From positions 1 to 5,607 of the forward strand of contig JAGVLZ010000105.1 of assembly GCA_020054055.1 (NCBI GenBank): DNA of 5,607 bases, read 5' to 3'. Source of the stretch: Phycisphaerales bacterium. Lineage in GTDB: Bacteria > Planctomycetota > Phycisphaerae > Phycisphaerales > UBA1924. Position numbers and translations under genes: made by a program. The notes beneath the pieces are model-generated. The model saw only the letters and a list, made by a program, of their open reading frames with translations. It was not told the origin of the DNA and made no database searches. Below, piece after piece: positions 1 through 4,267 of this stretch. Numbering within the stretch: position 1 is the first letter of the stretch; the number at the start of each line of letters is the position of its first letter.

Positions 1-440
1 CCGCGGGCGAGTGCCGCCGCGAAGTCGAAGGATGCATCATCCTCGATGCGCACTCGCTCGACGATCGATGTTTGCAAGGCATTCAATCGCACCACACCCG
101 TGGAACCCCGGCCGCCAGTGTGGGGATTCCGGGGGTTCGCGCCGGGCTCATCCAGTTCCGCGAGAGCCGCCCGAAGCACATCCTCTGTCACGAAGGGCTG
201 CAACGGATCGACCATCAGTCCCGCTGCCGACGTTGTCGCGGGCGATGGTGGGATCGGATACACGCCGTGTTTCGCGATCAGGCCGATGATCCCCGGGTCC
301 GAGGTCATCACGGCGATGCGCTCCAATGCGGTGACGCGCGAAAGCGCCCGCAGCGGCCACAGGCAGAGCGGCACGCCGAGCATCCGCCGACACAACAGTT
401 CCGGCGGCGCCGTCGATGCATCGATGATGACTGAGGACAT
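1..440 (-). CDS. Cytidylyltransferase-like protein, degenerate, 3' end outside window
   Basis: This open frame starts at ATG 440-438 and has no stop before the window edge, giving 146 visible residues. Residues about 18-60 resemble the core of CMP-sialic acid/KDO-type cytidylyltransferases: a 'GVPLCLWPLRAL' stretch matches the family's G-K-P-L-I/L-x-W/Y-T-L-x-A pattern, followed by 'ERIAVMTSDPGIIGLIAKHG', which matches the V-V-S-T-D-D-x-x-I-A-x-x-A-x-x-x-G pattern. Near residues 126-143, 'VRIEDDASFDFAAAL' resembles the family's closing I-D-x-x-x-D-F/L-x-x-A segment. The N-terminal nucleotide-binding loop (A-R-x-G-S-K-x-x-x-x-K) is absent; the equivalent residues read 'IIDASTAPPELLCRR'. The middle also looks shorter than in true CMP-sugar synthetases, so catalysis is doubtful. 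The start lies 22 nt after the stop of the upstream gene, with a GAGGGG element 12 nt before it, so the two are probably one operon. The coding call is fairly sure; the family assignment rests on pattern memory only. Confidence 0.65.
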   Translation of the reverse strand, partial: MSSVIIDASTAPPELLCRRMLGVPLCLWPLRALSRVTALERIAVMTSDPGIIGLIAKHGVYPIPPSPATTSAAGLMVDPLQPFVTEDVLRAALAELDEPGANPRNPHTGGRGSTGVVRLNALQTSIVERVRIEDDASFDFAAALAR

Positions 441-462
441 GACGAGAGTGTACCCCTCGGCG

Positions 463-894
463 TCAGGCGGCTTCCCGCCGCGCGCGCTCCGGGATCGGCC
501 ATGACAGGGTGAGCGCCGCGAGGATGTGCGCGAGGAGGTCGAGGTGCACGTCCGACCAGCGCGCGAGGTCGAGGCAGACGGGGAGGCGCTCGATCAACTC
601 CGCATCGTCGAGCAGCGTGCAGATGTACTGTGCCTGCGCGTGCATCGGCGTGCCGGCGGGCCAGACGGTGATGTATGCGCCGGCGATCTCCTCGATCATC
701 GGTTCGGCGAGCGAGTCGTCGCGCGCGGAGACCTGCACGCCGCGGGAGATGAGCCGTTCCGCGAGGCACCGCGCGTTGTCGCCGAAGCCGAGCAGGACGA
801 CCGGGCGCGACGGATCAACTTCATCGGCGAGCAGCCTCGCCACATCGCGCGGATCGATCTGCTTCGCCGATGGATCGCTCGGGAACGCGCTCAT
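463..894 (-). CDS. Conserved-looking protein of unknown function, Rossmann-like N-terminal half
   Basis: A 143-residue protein that I do not recognise as a named family. Residues 31-60 read as a beta-strand, glycine turn, helix and second strand: 'PVVLLGFGDNARCLAERL' and then 'GVQVSARDD'. The G-x-G-x-x-x-R turn and acidic residues after the second strand resemble a dinucleotide-binding or PglD/NeuD-like N-terminus, but the protein is too short for a complete classical Rossmann domain. Residues 66-92 and 95-130 look helical; the Leu/Ala-rich segment near 117-130 is too interrupted to be a membrane span. No signal peptide is visible. There is no SD before ATG 894; instead a -10-like GATAAC lies 7 nt upstream, so it may be leaderless. 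It is followed at 22 nt by the cytidylyltransferase-like gene, suggesting a shared, possibly sugar-nucleotide-related role (inference only). The gene call is good; the function is open. Confidence 0.75.
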   Translation of the reverse strand: MSAFPSDPSAKQIDPRDVARLLADEVDPSRPVVLLGFGDNARCLAERLISRGVQVSARDDSLAEPMIEEIAGAYITVWPAGTPMHAQAQYICTLLDDAELIERLPVCLDLARWSDVHLDLLAHILAALTLSWPIPERARREAA

Positions 895-901
895 GCATCG
901 A

Positions 902-907
902 GTTATC
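902..907 (-). promoter_or_regulatory. Candidate -10 element of the minus-strand two-gene unit
   Basis: On the minus strand GATAAC matches TATAAT at four of six positions and lies 7 nt before the ATG at 894, placing the start of transcription at or one base from the start codon. No convincing -35 hexamer is seen (best is TTCAGC at 926-931, 18-nt spacing). The gene has no SD, which fits a leaderless message. The evidence is a short motif only. Confidence 0.3.
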
Positions 908-984
908 GACTCGGGCCGTATGCCCGCTGAAGCACGCGGAAAGAGTGCCCTTGGCCGCTTTCGGCCGCGCTTTATCGGTCGTAT

Positions 985-1009
985 CGACCCACCCCGATGG
1001 GTGGGATCG
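985..1009. repeat. Strong inverted repeat in the divergent intergenic region
   Basis: CCCACCC at 988-994 and GGGTGGG at 999-1005 form a perfect 7-bp stem with a 4-nt CGAT loop. CGA at 985-987 and TCG at 1007-1009 extend it by three pairs around one bulged A (1006). It is not followed by a T-run on either strand, so it does not look like an intrinsic terminator. It sits between two divergent start codons (894 and 1056), just upstream of the candidate plus-strand -10 element, which would suit an operator. Confidence 0.45.
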
Positions 1010-1031
1010 TCGTCTGATCGCGGCCTCGCCC

Positions 1032-1037
1032 TATCAT
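1032..1037 (+). promoter_or_regulatory. Candidate -10 element of the GspG-like gene
   Basis: TATCAT matches TATAAT at five of six positions. Six bases (1038-1043) separate it from an in-frame ATG at 1044, so the predicted first transcribed base is the A of that ATG, or the message carries only a 12-nt leader if ATG 1056 is used. No clear -35 hexamer is found 16-18 nt upstream. The same geometry is seen in front of nadA. Confidence 0.4.
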
Positions 1038-1055
1038 GCCCGCATGGAGTTCACC

Positions 1056-1478
1056 ATGAATCGCCCCTCGACCCGCGACCGCGGCGCCTCCGGCGCGCTG
1101 ATGCTCATCCTCCTGCTCGGCGTCGCCATCGGCCTCTTCCTCTACTTCGGCAACACCAGCGGCAACAAGTCCTACGTCCAGACCGTCGTCGGGGCCAGGA
1201 AACAGAGCAACGATCTTTCCATCGGGATTCAAGCGCAGCAACTGGCAGCGCTCATCAGCGACTACCGCATGAACCACGACGGCAAGGCCCCCGCCTCGTA
1301 CCAGGACATGGACATCATCCCGTCGTCCTTCAACGACCAGTGGGGGCATCCGCTGCGGTTCAGGTTCGATGCTGAACCCGCGCGCGACGCGAAGGACTTC
1401 CTCGTCGTCTCCGATGGCCCGGACGGCAAGCCCGACACCGAGGACGACGTCTCGCAGCGCGTCGCGCTCCAGTTCTGA
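1056..1478 (+). CDS. Membrane-anchored protein with type II secretion GspG-like C-terminal domain
   Basis: A 140-residue protein: a short basic N-terminus (residues 1-11), one transmembrane helix at about 13-31 ('ALMLILLLGVAIGLFLYFG'), then an exported domain. Residues about 65-132 resemble the globular end of GspG/T2SSG pseudopilins: a helix ending in a Y-R-M-N-H-D-G-K-A-P-like stretch, 'DQWGHPL' (the D-x-W-G-x-P motif), and 'VVSDGPDGKPDTEDDV', matching the calcium-binding S-x-G-x-D-G-x-x-x-T-x-D-D-I/V ending. Unlike a true pseudopilin there is no G/F-T-L-x-E prepilin cleavage site before the hydrophobic segment, so it is probably a plain membrane-anchored relative. I chose ATG 1056 because GGAG (1046-1049) lies 6 nt before it. 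ATG 1044, adding M-E-F-T, is the alternative and fits a leaderless message. An open frame reaches back to 870 but overlaps the divergent gene and intergenic region. No other secretion gene is in the window. Confidence 0.8.
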   Translation: MNRPSTRDRGASGALMLILLLGVAIGLFLYFGNTSGNKSYVQTVVGARKQSNDLSIGIQAQQLAALISDYRMNHDGKAPASYQDMDIIPSSFNDQWGHPLRFRFDAEPARDAKDFLVVSDGPDGKPDTEDDVSQRVALQF

Positions 1479-1487
1479 GCCGTCCGC

Positions 1488-1526
1488 AAAAACAAAGAAC
1501 CCGCGTCACCCTTCCGGGGCGCGGGT
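1488..1526 (-). terminator. Intrinsic terminator of the HU gene
   Basis: Read on the minus strand, ACCCGCG (1526-1520) pairs with CGCGGGT (1505-1499), with a possible inner CCC/GGG pairing, and is followed by TTCTTTGTTTTT (1499-1488). This GC stem plus T-rich tail begins about 30 nt after the HU stop codon. On the plus strand the hairpin is followed by CGTGAGTTC, with no T-run, so it is a weaker terminator, if any, for the converging GspG-like gene, which ends at 1478. Confidence 0.8.
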
Positions 1527-1529
1527 CGT

Positions 1530-1542
1530 GAGTTCTGAACTC
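1530..1542. repeat. Short palindrome in the HU 3' untranslated region
   Basis: GAGTTC (1530-1535), one central T, and GAACTC (1537-1542) form a perfect 6-bp inverted repeat between the HU stop codon and its terminator. The loop is too small for a clean RNA hairpin, so a DNA-level site or chance is more likely. Confidence 0.3.
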
Positions 1543-1555
1543 TCTCGCTCGCCGA

Positions 1556-1912
1556 TCAGACGAGGGCCTTGAGGGCCTTGAGGGCGCGGATCTTGACCGT
1601 CTTGCGGGCCGGCTTGGCCTTGACCGTCATCATCTCACCCGGCTTAAAGGGGTTCGGAACGGTGCGCTCGCGCGTCGCGGGCTTGTCGACGCGGACGACC
1701 TTCATGAGGCCGGGGACCTGGAACATCTTCACCGTCTTGAGGTCGGCGGCCATGATGTTGGTCATCGTCTCGAACACCGACTGGACCTGCTTCCGGGTCA
1801 GATCGGTCTGACCGGCGATGGTCGCCAGGGTGTCGCTCTTGCTCCGCGGCTTGCCGCGAACGTTCTCGATCTTGGGCTTTTTCGCGGGTTTCGCAGCCAT
1901 TTTCTTCGCCAT
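1556..1912 (-). CDS. HU-family nucleoid DNA-binding protein with basic N-terminal tail
   Basis: A 118-residue protein related to bacterial HU/IHF, small dimeric proteins that bend and compact DNA. After a basic tail (residues 1-24, rich in Lys, Ala and Pro), residues 25-58 give the two dimerisation helices ('SKSDTLATIAGQTDLTRKQV' matches the T-K-x-E-L-x-x-x-I-A-x-x-x-x-L-T/S-K-x-x-A pattern). Residues 64-74 ('FQVPGLMKVVRV') match the V-x-L-x-G-F-G-T-F-x-V strand, and 81-104 form the DNA-binding arm. The canonical arm tip R-N-P-x-T-G is replaced by 'VPNPFKPGE', which keeps an Asn-Pro that could intercalate. The C-terminus 'IRALKALKALV' matches the last helix. The extra tail makes it about 28 residues longer than standard HU. 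ATG 1912 is supported by GGAG (1921-1924) at 8-nt spacing; an upstream GTG at 1966 in the same frame has no usable SD. It is monocistronic, with its own terminator and a probable 110-nt leader. Confidence 0.92.
   Translation of the reverse strand: MAKKMAAKPAKKPKIENVRGKPRSKSDTLATIAGQTDLTRKQVQSVFETMTNIMAADLKTVKMFQVPGLMKVVRVDKPATRERTVPNPFKPGEMMTVKAKPARKTVKIRALKALKALV
1562..1585 (-). repeat. 9-bp tandem repeat inside the 3' end of the HU gene
   Basis: The plus strand reads GAGGGCCTT at 1562-1570 and again at 1571-1579, with a partial third copy (GAGGGC) at 1580-1585. In frame it encodes the repeated Lys-Ala-Leu tripeptide of the last HU helix. It is a potential slippage site that would add or remove one tripeptide. 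Confidence 0.6.
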
Positions 1913-1934
1913 GGTCGATTCTCCAATCGTTGTG

Positions 1935-1953
1935 GTACACGGGATTCGTGTAC
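1935..1953. repeat. Perfect inverted repeat in the HU leader, just upstream of its SD
   Basis: GTACACG (1935-1941) and CGTGTAC (1947-1953) are perfect 7-bp arms around a 5-nt spacer. The element ends 10 nt before the HU SD (1921-1924). In RNA it would form a stable hairpin next to the ribosome-binding site; in DNA it could be a dimer-binding site. Either would suit regulation of HU, but no function is shown. Confidence 0.5.
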
Positions 1954-1969
1954 GCGGGCGTGGCACACT

Positions 1970-1997
1970 GGGGCGCGGGAGTTCTCCTTGCGGCCCC
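1970..1997 (-). promoter_or_regulatory. Predicted hairpin in the HU mRNA leader
   Basis: GGGGC (plus-strand 1970-1974) and GCCCC (1993-1997) pair, extended by GC/GC pairs at 1975-1976 and 1990-1991 around one bulged base. The hairpin lies inside the predicted leader between the candidate promoter (2029-2056) and the inverted repeat at 1935-1953. No T-run follows on the minus strand, so it is not an obvious attenuator. Confidence 0.3.
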
Positions 1998-2023
1998 TAC
2001 AAACGCTGTATTTACGTCGAAAT

Positions 2024-2040
2024 CAAGCGTTACACAAGCG
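2024..2040. repeat. CAAGCG direct repeat with 11-bp period at the HU promoter
   Basis: CAAGCG occurs at 2024-2029 and 2035-2040, one helical turn apart, overlapping or flanking the candidate -10 hexamer of the HU promoter. The spacing suits a DNA-binding protein, but two 6-mers could arise by chance. Confidence 0.25.
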
Positions 2041-2056
2041 GTTTTCGGCTTTTCAA
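2029..2056 (-). promoter_or_regulatory. Candidate sigma-70-type promoter of the HU gene
   Basis: On the minus strand TTGAAA (2056-2051, five of six matches to TTGACA) is followed after 16 nt by TGTAAC (2034-2029, four of six matches to TATAAT). Transcription would start near 2022, giving a leader of about 110 nt. The element lies in the most AT-rich part of the area. GCGGTT/AACCGC arms at 2038-2043 and 2055-2060 overlap it and could be an operator. Confidence 0.35.
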
Positions 2057-2455
2057 CCGCAAAAACGTCTACTTTTTCAGCAATTCTTCGCTCGCTCCCG
2101 GCGGCCCGAGCCGGTCACCTGGGGAAAACGTCTCGCCGACGGCGGCCGAAGTGCCGGAGCAAGGCATCCCGGATGGCGAGATGGCAGGTCGAACGTGACG
2201 CAAGCCATTCCCGTGCCACGGGTTGAAAACACGAGGCTGCGGCCAATCTCATGACTCTGTTGAGTGGCTCCGGGGCCGGGATGGTCGGCACGTTGCGGCC
2301 GGTGCGTCCCGGGCAGGGTTTCTGGGCGGCGACCGGCGACTCTGATCGCGACGCGCGGCGTGCGATCTTTAATTCTCCTGAAATCAGGCTGAATTCGCGC
2401 TCGGCGGCGGCGAATCACCCCGTTTTCCGGTAGCAAACCGTTGAATTGCACCTGG

Positions 2456-2510
2456 AAGATGGGGAATCCACTCCCAAAGATGGGCTACCCAGTTCGGGGT
2501 ATTGGTTCCC
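2456..2510. repeat. Cluster of short direct and inverted repeats
   Basis: AAGATGGG occurs at 2456-2463 and 2477-2484, 21 bp apart (two helical turns). Over the same bases the transcript could fold with GGGAA (2462-2466) against TTCCC (2506-2510), enclosing CCC/GGG (2473-2475 with 2482-2484) and ACCC/GGGT (2487-2490 with 2497-2500). The helices are only 3-5 bp, so a real RNA structure is uncertain. Confidence 0.3.
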
Positions 2511-2557
2511 GACGTTTCATAAGAAGTTGGCCTTACCTCTGCACATTGGACCGAAAA

Positions 2558-2574
2558 CAGTGGGTTCAGTGGGT
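2558..2574. repeat. Tandem CAGTGGGT direct repeat upstream of the PilZ gene
   Basis: CAGTGGGT occurs at 2558-2565 and 2567-2574, separated by one T (9-bp period). It ends 9 bp before the candidate -35 hexamer at 2584-2589. Head-to-tail half-sites with about 10-bp spacing directly upstream of a promoter are typical of activator sites such as those of OmpR-type regulators. That reading is inference. Confidence 0.4.
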
Positions 2575-2583
2575 GTGAATTCC

Positions 2584-2612
2584 TTGGGGATGGGCGATGA
2601 AACGGAATTAAT
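2584..2612 (+). promoter_or_regulatory. Weak candidate promoter for PilZ (and possibly nadA)
   Basis: TTGGGG (2584-2589), a 17-nt spacer, and ATTAAT (2607-2612, matching four of six bases of TATAAT) give a poor -35 and a fair -10. The predicted start near 2619 would leave a leader of about 73 nt before the PilZ ATG. The poor -35, next to tandem repeats, would suit an activated promoter. Confidence is low. Confidence 0.25.
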
Positions 2613-2691
2613 GAGCCGACAGGTATGAAGGCGCACTCCATCGGCAAGGAGGCCGAGAGCGTCGATTCGTTCCCTCCGGAGTTCTCCCCGA

Positions 2692-3021
2692 ATGAGCCTT
2701 CCCGAGATGAGCGACCGCCGAATCCACCCGCGACATGCGGTGCTGCGTCATTGCAAGGTTCGCGATGCACGCACGGCTTCTTTCGCCGCGGGCCAGACCG
2801 CGGACTACTCGTTGGGCGGGGCGCTGATCCGCGTCGATCGCGCCCGGCCCTATGGTCCCGGGGATGAACTGGACCTGGTCGTGTCGTGGGACGATCGGCC
2901 GGTGGTCTCGTCGCAGAACCTGATCCGCGCCAAGGTCCGGCGCGTGACGCCGATCGATCATCACCATCAGGCGGTGGCGCTGGAGTTCGTCCGCGAGGCG
3001 TCGGCGGCGCTGGCGGCCTGA
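2692..3021 (+). CDS. Single-domain PilZ protein, probable cyclic di-GMP receptor
   Basis: A 109-residue cytoplasmic protein made of one PilZ domain. PilZ domains bind the second messenger cyclic di-GMP through an R-x-x-x-R motif on the N-terminal loop and a D/N-x-S-x-x-G motif on the first strands. Both are present: 'RRIHPRHAV' at residues 9-17 and 'DYSLGGALI' at about 38-46. The remaining strands alternate hydrophobic and polar residues, ending in 'HQAVALEFV', typical of the barrel's last strand. There is no fused output domain, so it likely works by binding a partner, which cannot be named from here. ATG 2692 is chosen because GGAG (2678-2681) lies 10 nt upstream; ATG 2707 is possible but has no SD. 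A stronger SD-like AAGGAGG at 2646-2652 has no start codon in range. nadA begins 37 nt after the stop on the same strand. Confidence 0.88.
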   Translation: MSLPEMSDRRIHPRHAVLRHCKVRDARTASFAAGQTADYSLGGALIRVDRARPYGPGDELDLVVSWDDRPVVSSQNLIRAKVRRVTPIDHHHQAVALEFVREASAALAA

Positions 3022-3046
3022 CGACCGGCGATACCGCGGCTTCGCC

Positions 3047-3052
3047 TACGAT
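3047..3052 (+). promoter_or_regulatory. Candidate -10 element directly before nadA
   Basis: TACGAT (matching T, A, A and T of TATAAT) is followed by six bases and then the nadA ATG, putting the predicted transcription start at the A of the start codon. nadA has no SD, so either a leaderless message from here or read-through from the PilZ gene would have to supply it. No -35 hexamer is evident; upstream bases include the PilZ stop codon. Confidence 0.35.
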
Positions 3053-3058
3053 CTTCCC

Positions 3059-4243
3059 ATGAAGTTGTGGCAGCCCGCACTTCCCGAGCAGTATTACGGT
3101 CACAGGCCGGAGGACCTGGCCGACGCCATCTCGTCGCGCCGGGGGGAACTCGGCTCGAAACTCGTCATCCTCGGTCATCACTACCAGACGGATGAAGTCA
3201 TCCGTCACGCCGACTTCACGGGGGACTCGCTGAAACTGTCGCAACTCGCGGCCGACCGGGTGCGGGAGCAGGGGGCGAAGTATGTGCTCTTCTGCGGCGT
3301 GCATTTCATGGCGGAGTCGGCGGACCTGCTCGCGCCGGAGGGGACGGCGGTGATCCTGCCCGATCTCTCCGCGGGTTGCTCGATGGCGGACATGGCCGCG
3401 TATGAGGATGCGCTGACGGCGTGGGACGACCTCCACGCGGCGCTCGCGAAGAAGAAATGGAAGGGACGGATTGTCCCCGTCACCTACGTCAACTCGACGG
3501 CGGCGGTGAAGGCGTTCGTCGGGAAGCACGGCGGCGCGTGCTGCACCTCCTCGAATGCGCGGAAGGTCTTTGAGTGGGCGATGGCGGGGGGGACGATCCC
3601 GAAGAAAAAGAGCGAGGAGATCAAGGTGCTGTTCCTGCCGGACCAGCACCTGGGGCGGAACACGGCGGCGGCGTTCGGGCTGAAGGTGAAGAGCGAGACG
3701 TGCCTGTATGACCCTCGGCGGAGCAGGCAGGGCGAAGCGCTGGGTGGGGCGACGGTCGACGAACTGCTCGAATCGCGCGTGATCCTGTGGGCCGGGCATT
3801 GCTCGGTGCACAAACTTTTCCGGCCGGAGCATTGCGACGAGGTGCGCGAGAGCGATAAGGCGATGAAGATCCTCGTTCACCCCGAGTGCTGCAAGGAAGT
3901 GGTGGATAAGAGCGACCTGAACGGCTCGACGGAGTACATCATCAAGACGATCGGCGCGGCGGCGGAGGGGAGCCGCTGGGCGGTGGGGACGGAGATTCAT
4001 CTCGTGAATCGCCTGGCGCGGGAGGCGAAGTCGCGCGGCGTGTTCGTGCGCATTCTCAGCGATTGCCAGTGCCTATGCACGACGATGTACCGGATTGATG
4101 AGCCGCACATGCTCTGGGTGCTGGACCATCTTGCGTCGGGCAAGGTGGTGAACCGTGTGCAGGTGCATAGAGAAGCGCGCGGGCCGGCGCTCGAGGCGCT
4201 GGAGCGGATGCTGGCGCTGAGCAACCCGGTGGCGGTGGACTGA
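3059..4243 (+). CDS. nadA: Quinolinate synthase NadA
   Basis: NadA is a cytoplasmic [4Fe-4S] enzyme that condenses iminoaspartate (from NadB) with dihydroxyacetone phosphate to give quinolinate in de novo NAD synthesis. The 394-residue product has the family motifs in order: 'LGHHYQ' (residues 38-43), 'TGDSLKLSQLA' (54-64), 'LPDLSAGCSMADMA' with Cys107, 'YVNSTAAVKA' (143-152), 'CTSSNA' (162-167), 'LPDQHLGRNTA' (193-203), 'WAGHCSVHKLF' with Cys248 and His251, 'HPECC' (274-278), 'NGSTEYI' (288-294), and 'DCQCLCTTMYRID' (335-347). Cys107, Cys248 and one of Cys336/338/340 are the expected three cluster ligands. It is a long-form NadA, with extra sequence around residues 205-235 compared with the E. 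coli type. It looks complete. ATG 3059 gives a normal N-terminus, and the next in-frame ATG is at residue 84, inside the domain. No SD precedes it. No nadB or nadC is in the window, and no NAD-regulator site is recognised. Confidence 0.97.
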   Translation: MKLWQPALPEQYYGHRPEDLADAISSRRGELGSKLVILGHHYQTDEVIRHADFTGDSLKLSQLAADRVREQGAKYVLFCGVHFMAESADLLAPEGTAVILPDLSAGCSMADMAAYEDALTAWDDLHAALAKKKWKGRIVPVTYVNSTAAVKAFVGKHGGACCTSSNARKVFEWAMAGGTIPKKKSEEIKVLFLPDQHLGRNTAAAFGLKVKSETCLYDPRRSRQGEALGGATVDELLESRVILWAGHCSVHKLFRPEHCDEVRESDKAMKILVHPECCKEVVDKSDLNGSTEYIIKTIGAAAEGSRWAVGTEIHLVNRLAREAKSRGVFVRILSDCQCLCTTMYRIDEPHMLWVLDHLASGKVVNRVQVHREARGPALEALERMLALSNPVAVD

Positions 4244-4267
4244 AATGCGCGGGCGAGTGGTGCCGCT

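Larger units (their letters stand above)
1913..2691. other. Long stretch (about 780 bp) with no convincing gene
   Basis: No reading frame on either strand has both a plausible protein composition and an SD. The candidates are Arg/Pro/Gly-rich, as expected for out-of-frame GC-rich DNA. The left part (about 1913-2060) is the HU leader and promoter. The middle (about 2080-2440) is GC-rich and shows only short inverted repeats, such as CCCGT/ACGGG at 2210-2222 and CCGGGA/TCCCGG at 2276-2312. The right part (about 2440-2640) is noticeably less GC-rich and contains direct repeats and a weak promoter ahead of the PilZ gene. I see no tRNA, tmRNA, SRP RNA, RNase P RNA or recognisable riboswitch core. 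An unrecognised small RNA remains possible. Confidence 0.6.

Noticed and set aside
953..966. GGCCG-CTTT-CGGCC hairpin upstream of the GspG-like gene
   Set aside because: Only 5 bp in very GC-rich sequence with no T-run; likely chance, and less notable than the neighbouring 10-pair hairpin.
972..1349. 125-codon minus-strand open frame opposite the GspG-like gene
   Set aside because: Val/Gly/Asp/Glu-rich shadow of a gene with a clear membrane helix and pseudopilin motifs.
509..1375. 288-codon plus-strand open frame
   Set aside because: It is antisense to the 143-residue gene, crosses the divergent intergenic region, and overlaps the GspG-like gene in another frame. Its composition is Ser/Arg-rich and it has no recognisable motif.
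1913..1966. Extended HU start at GTG 1966
   Set aside because: It would add 18 residues with no family match and its nearest SD-like element is 17 nt away. ATG 1912 has GGAG at 8 nt.
2190..2240. Possible cyclic di-GMP riboswitch (GACGCAA and CACGGG fragments)
   Set aside because: A few bases resemble the GEMM-I core, but the tetraloop, receptor and paired arms are not in place, and the element is over 450 nt from the PilZ start.
2077..2451. 124-codon minus-strand frame in the gene-free stretch
   Set aside because: Very Arg/Pro-rich, no SD, no domain, and no sign of real coding composition.
2446..2628. 60-codon plus-strand frame (TTG start) in the lower-GC segment
   Set aside because: The composition is less shadow-like than its neighbours, but it begins with TTG, has no SD and matches nothing I know. 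Kept only as a possibility in the discussion of that segment.
2625..2867. 80-codon plus-strand frame overlapping the PilZ gene
   Set aside because: It lacks an SD and loses the PilZ motifs. The PilZ frame from 2692 is complete by itself, so a frameshifted N-terminal extension is not needed.
2384..4000. Long (538-codon) open frame on the minus strand
   Set aside because: It lies antisense to nadA and PilZ, whose motifs are unmistakable, and its product is Arg/Pro-rich without domain character. It is a GC-codon shadow running on into the intergenic region.
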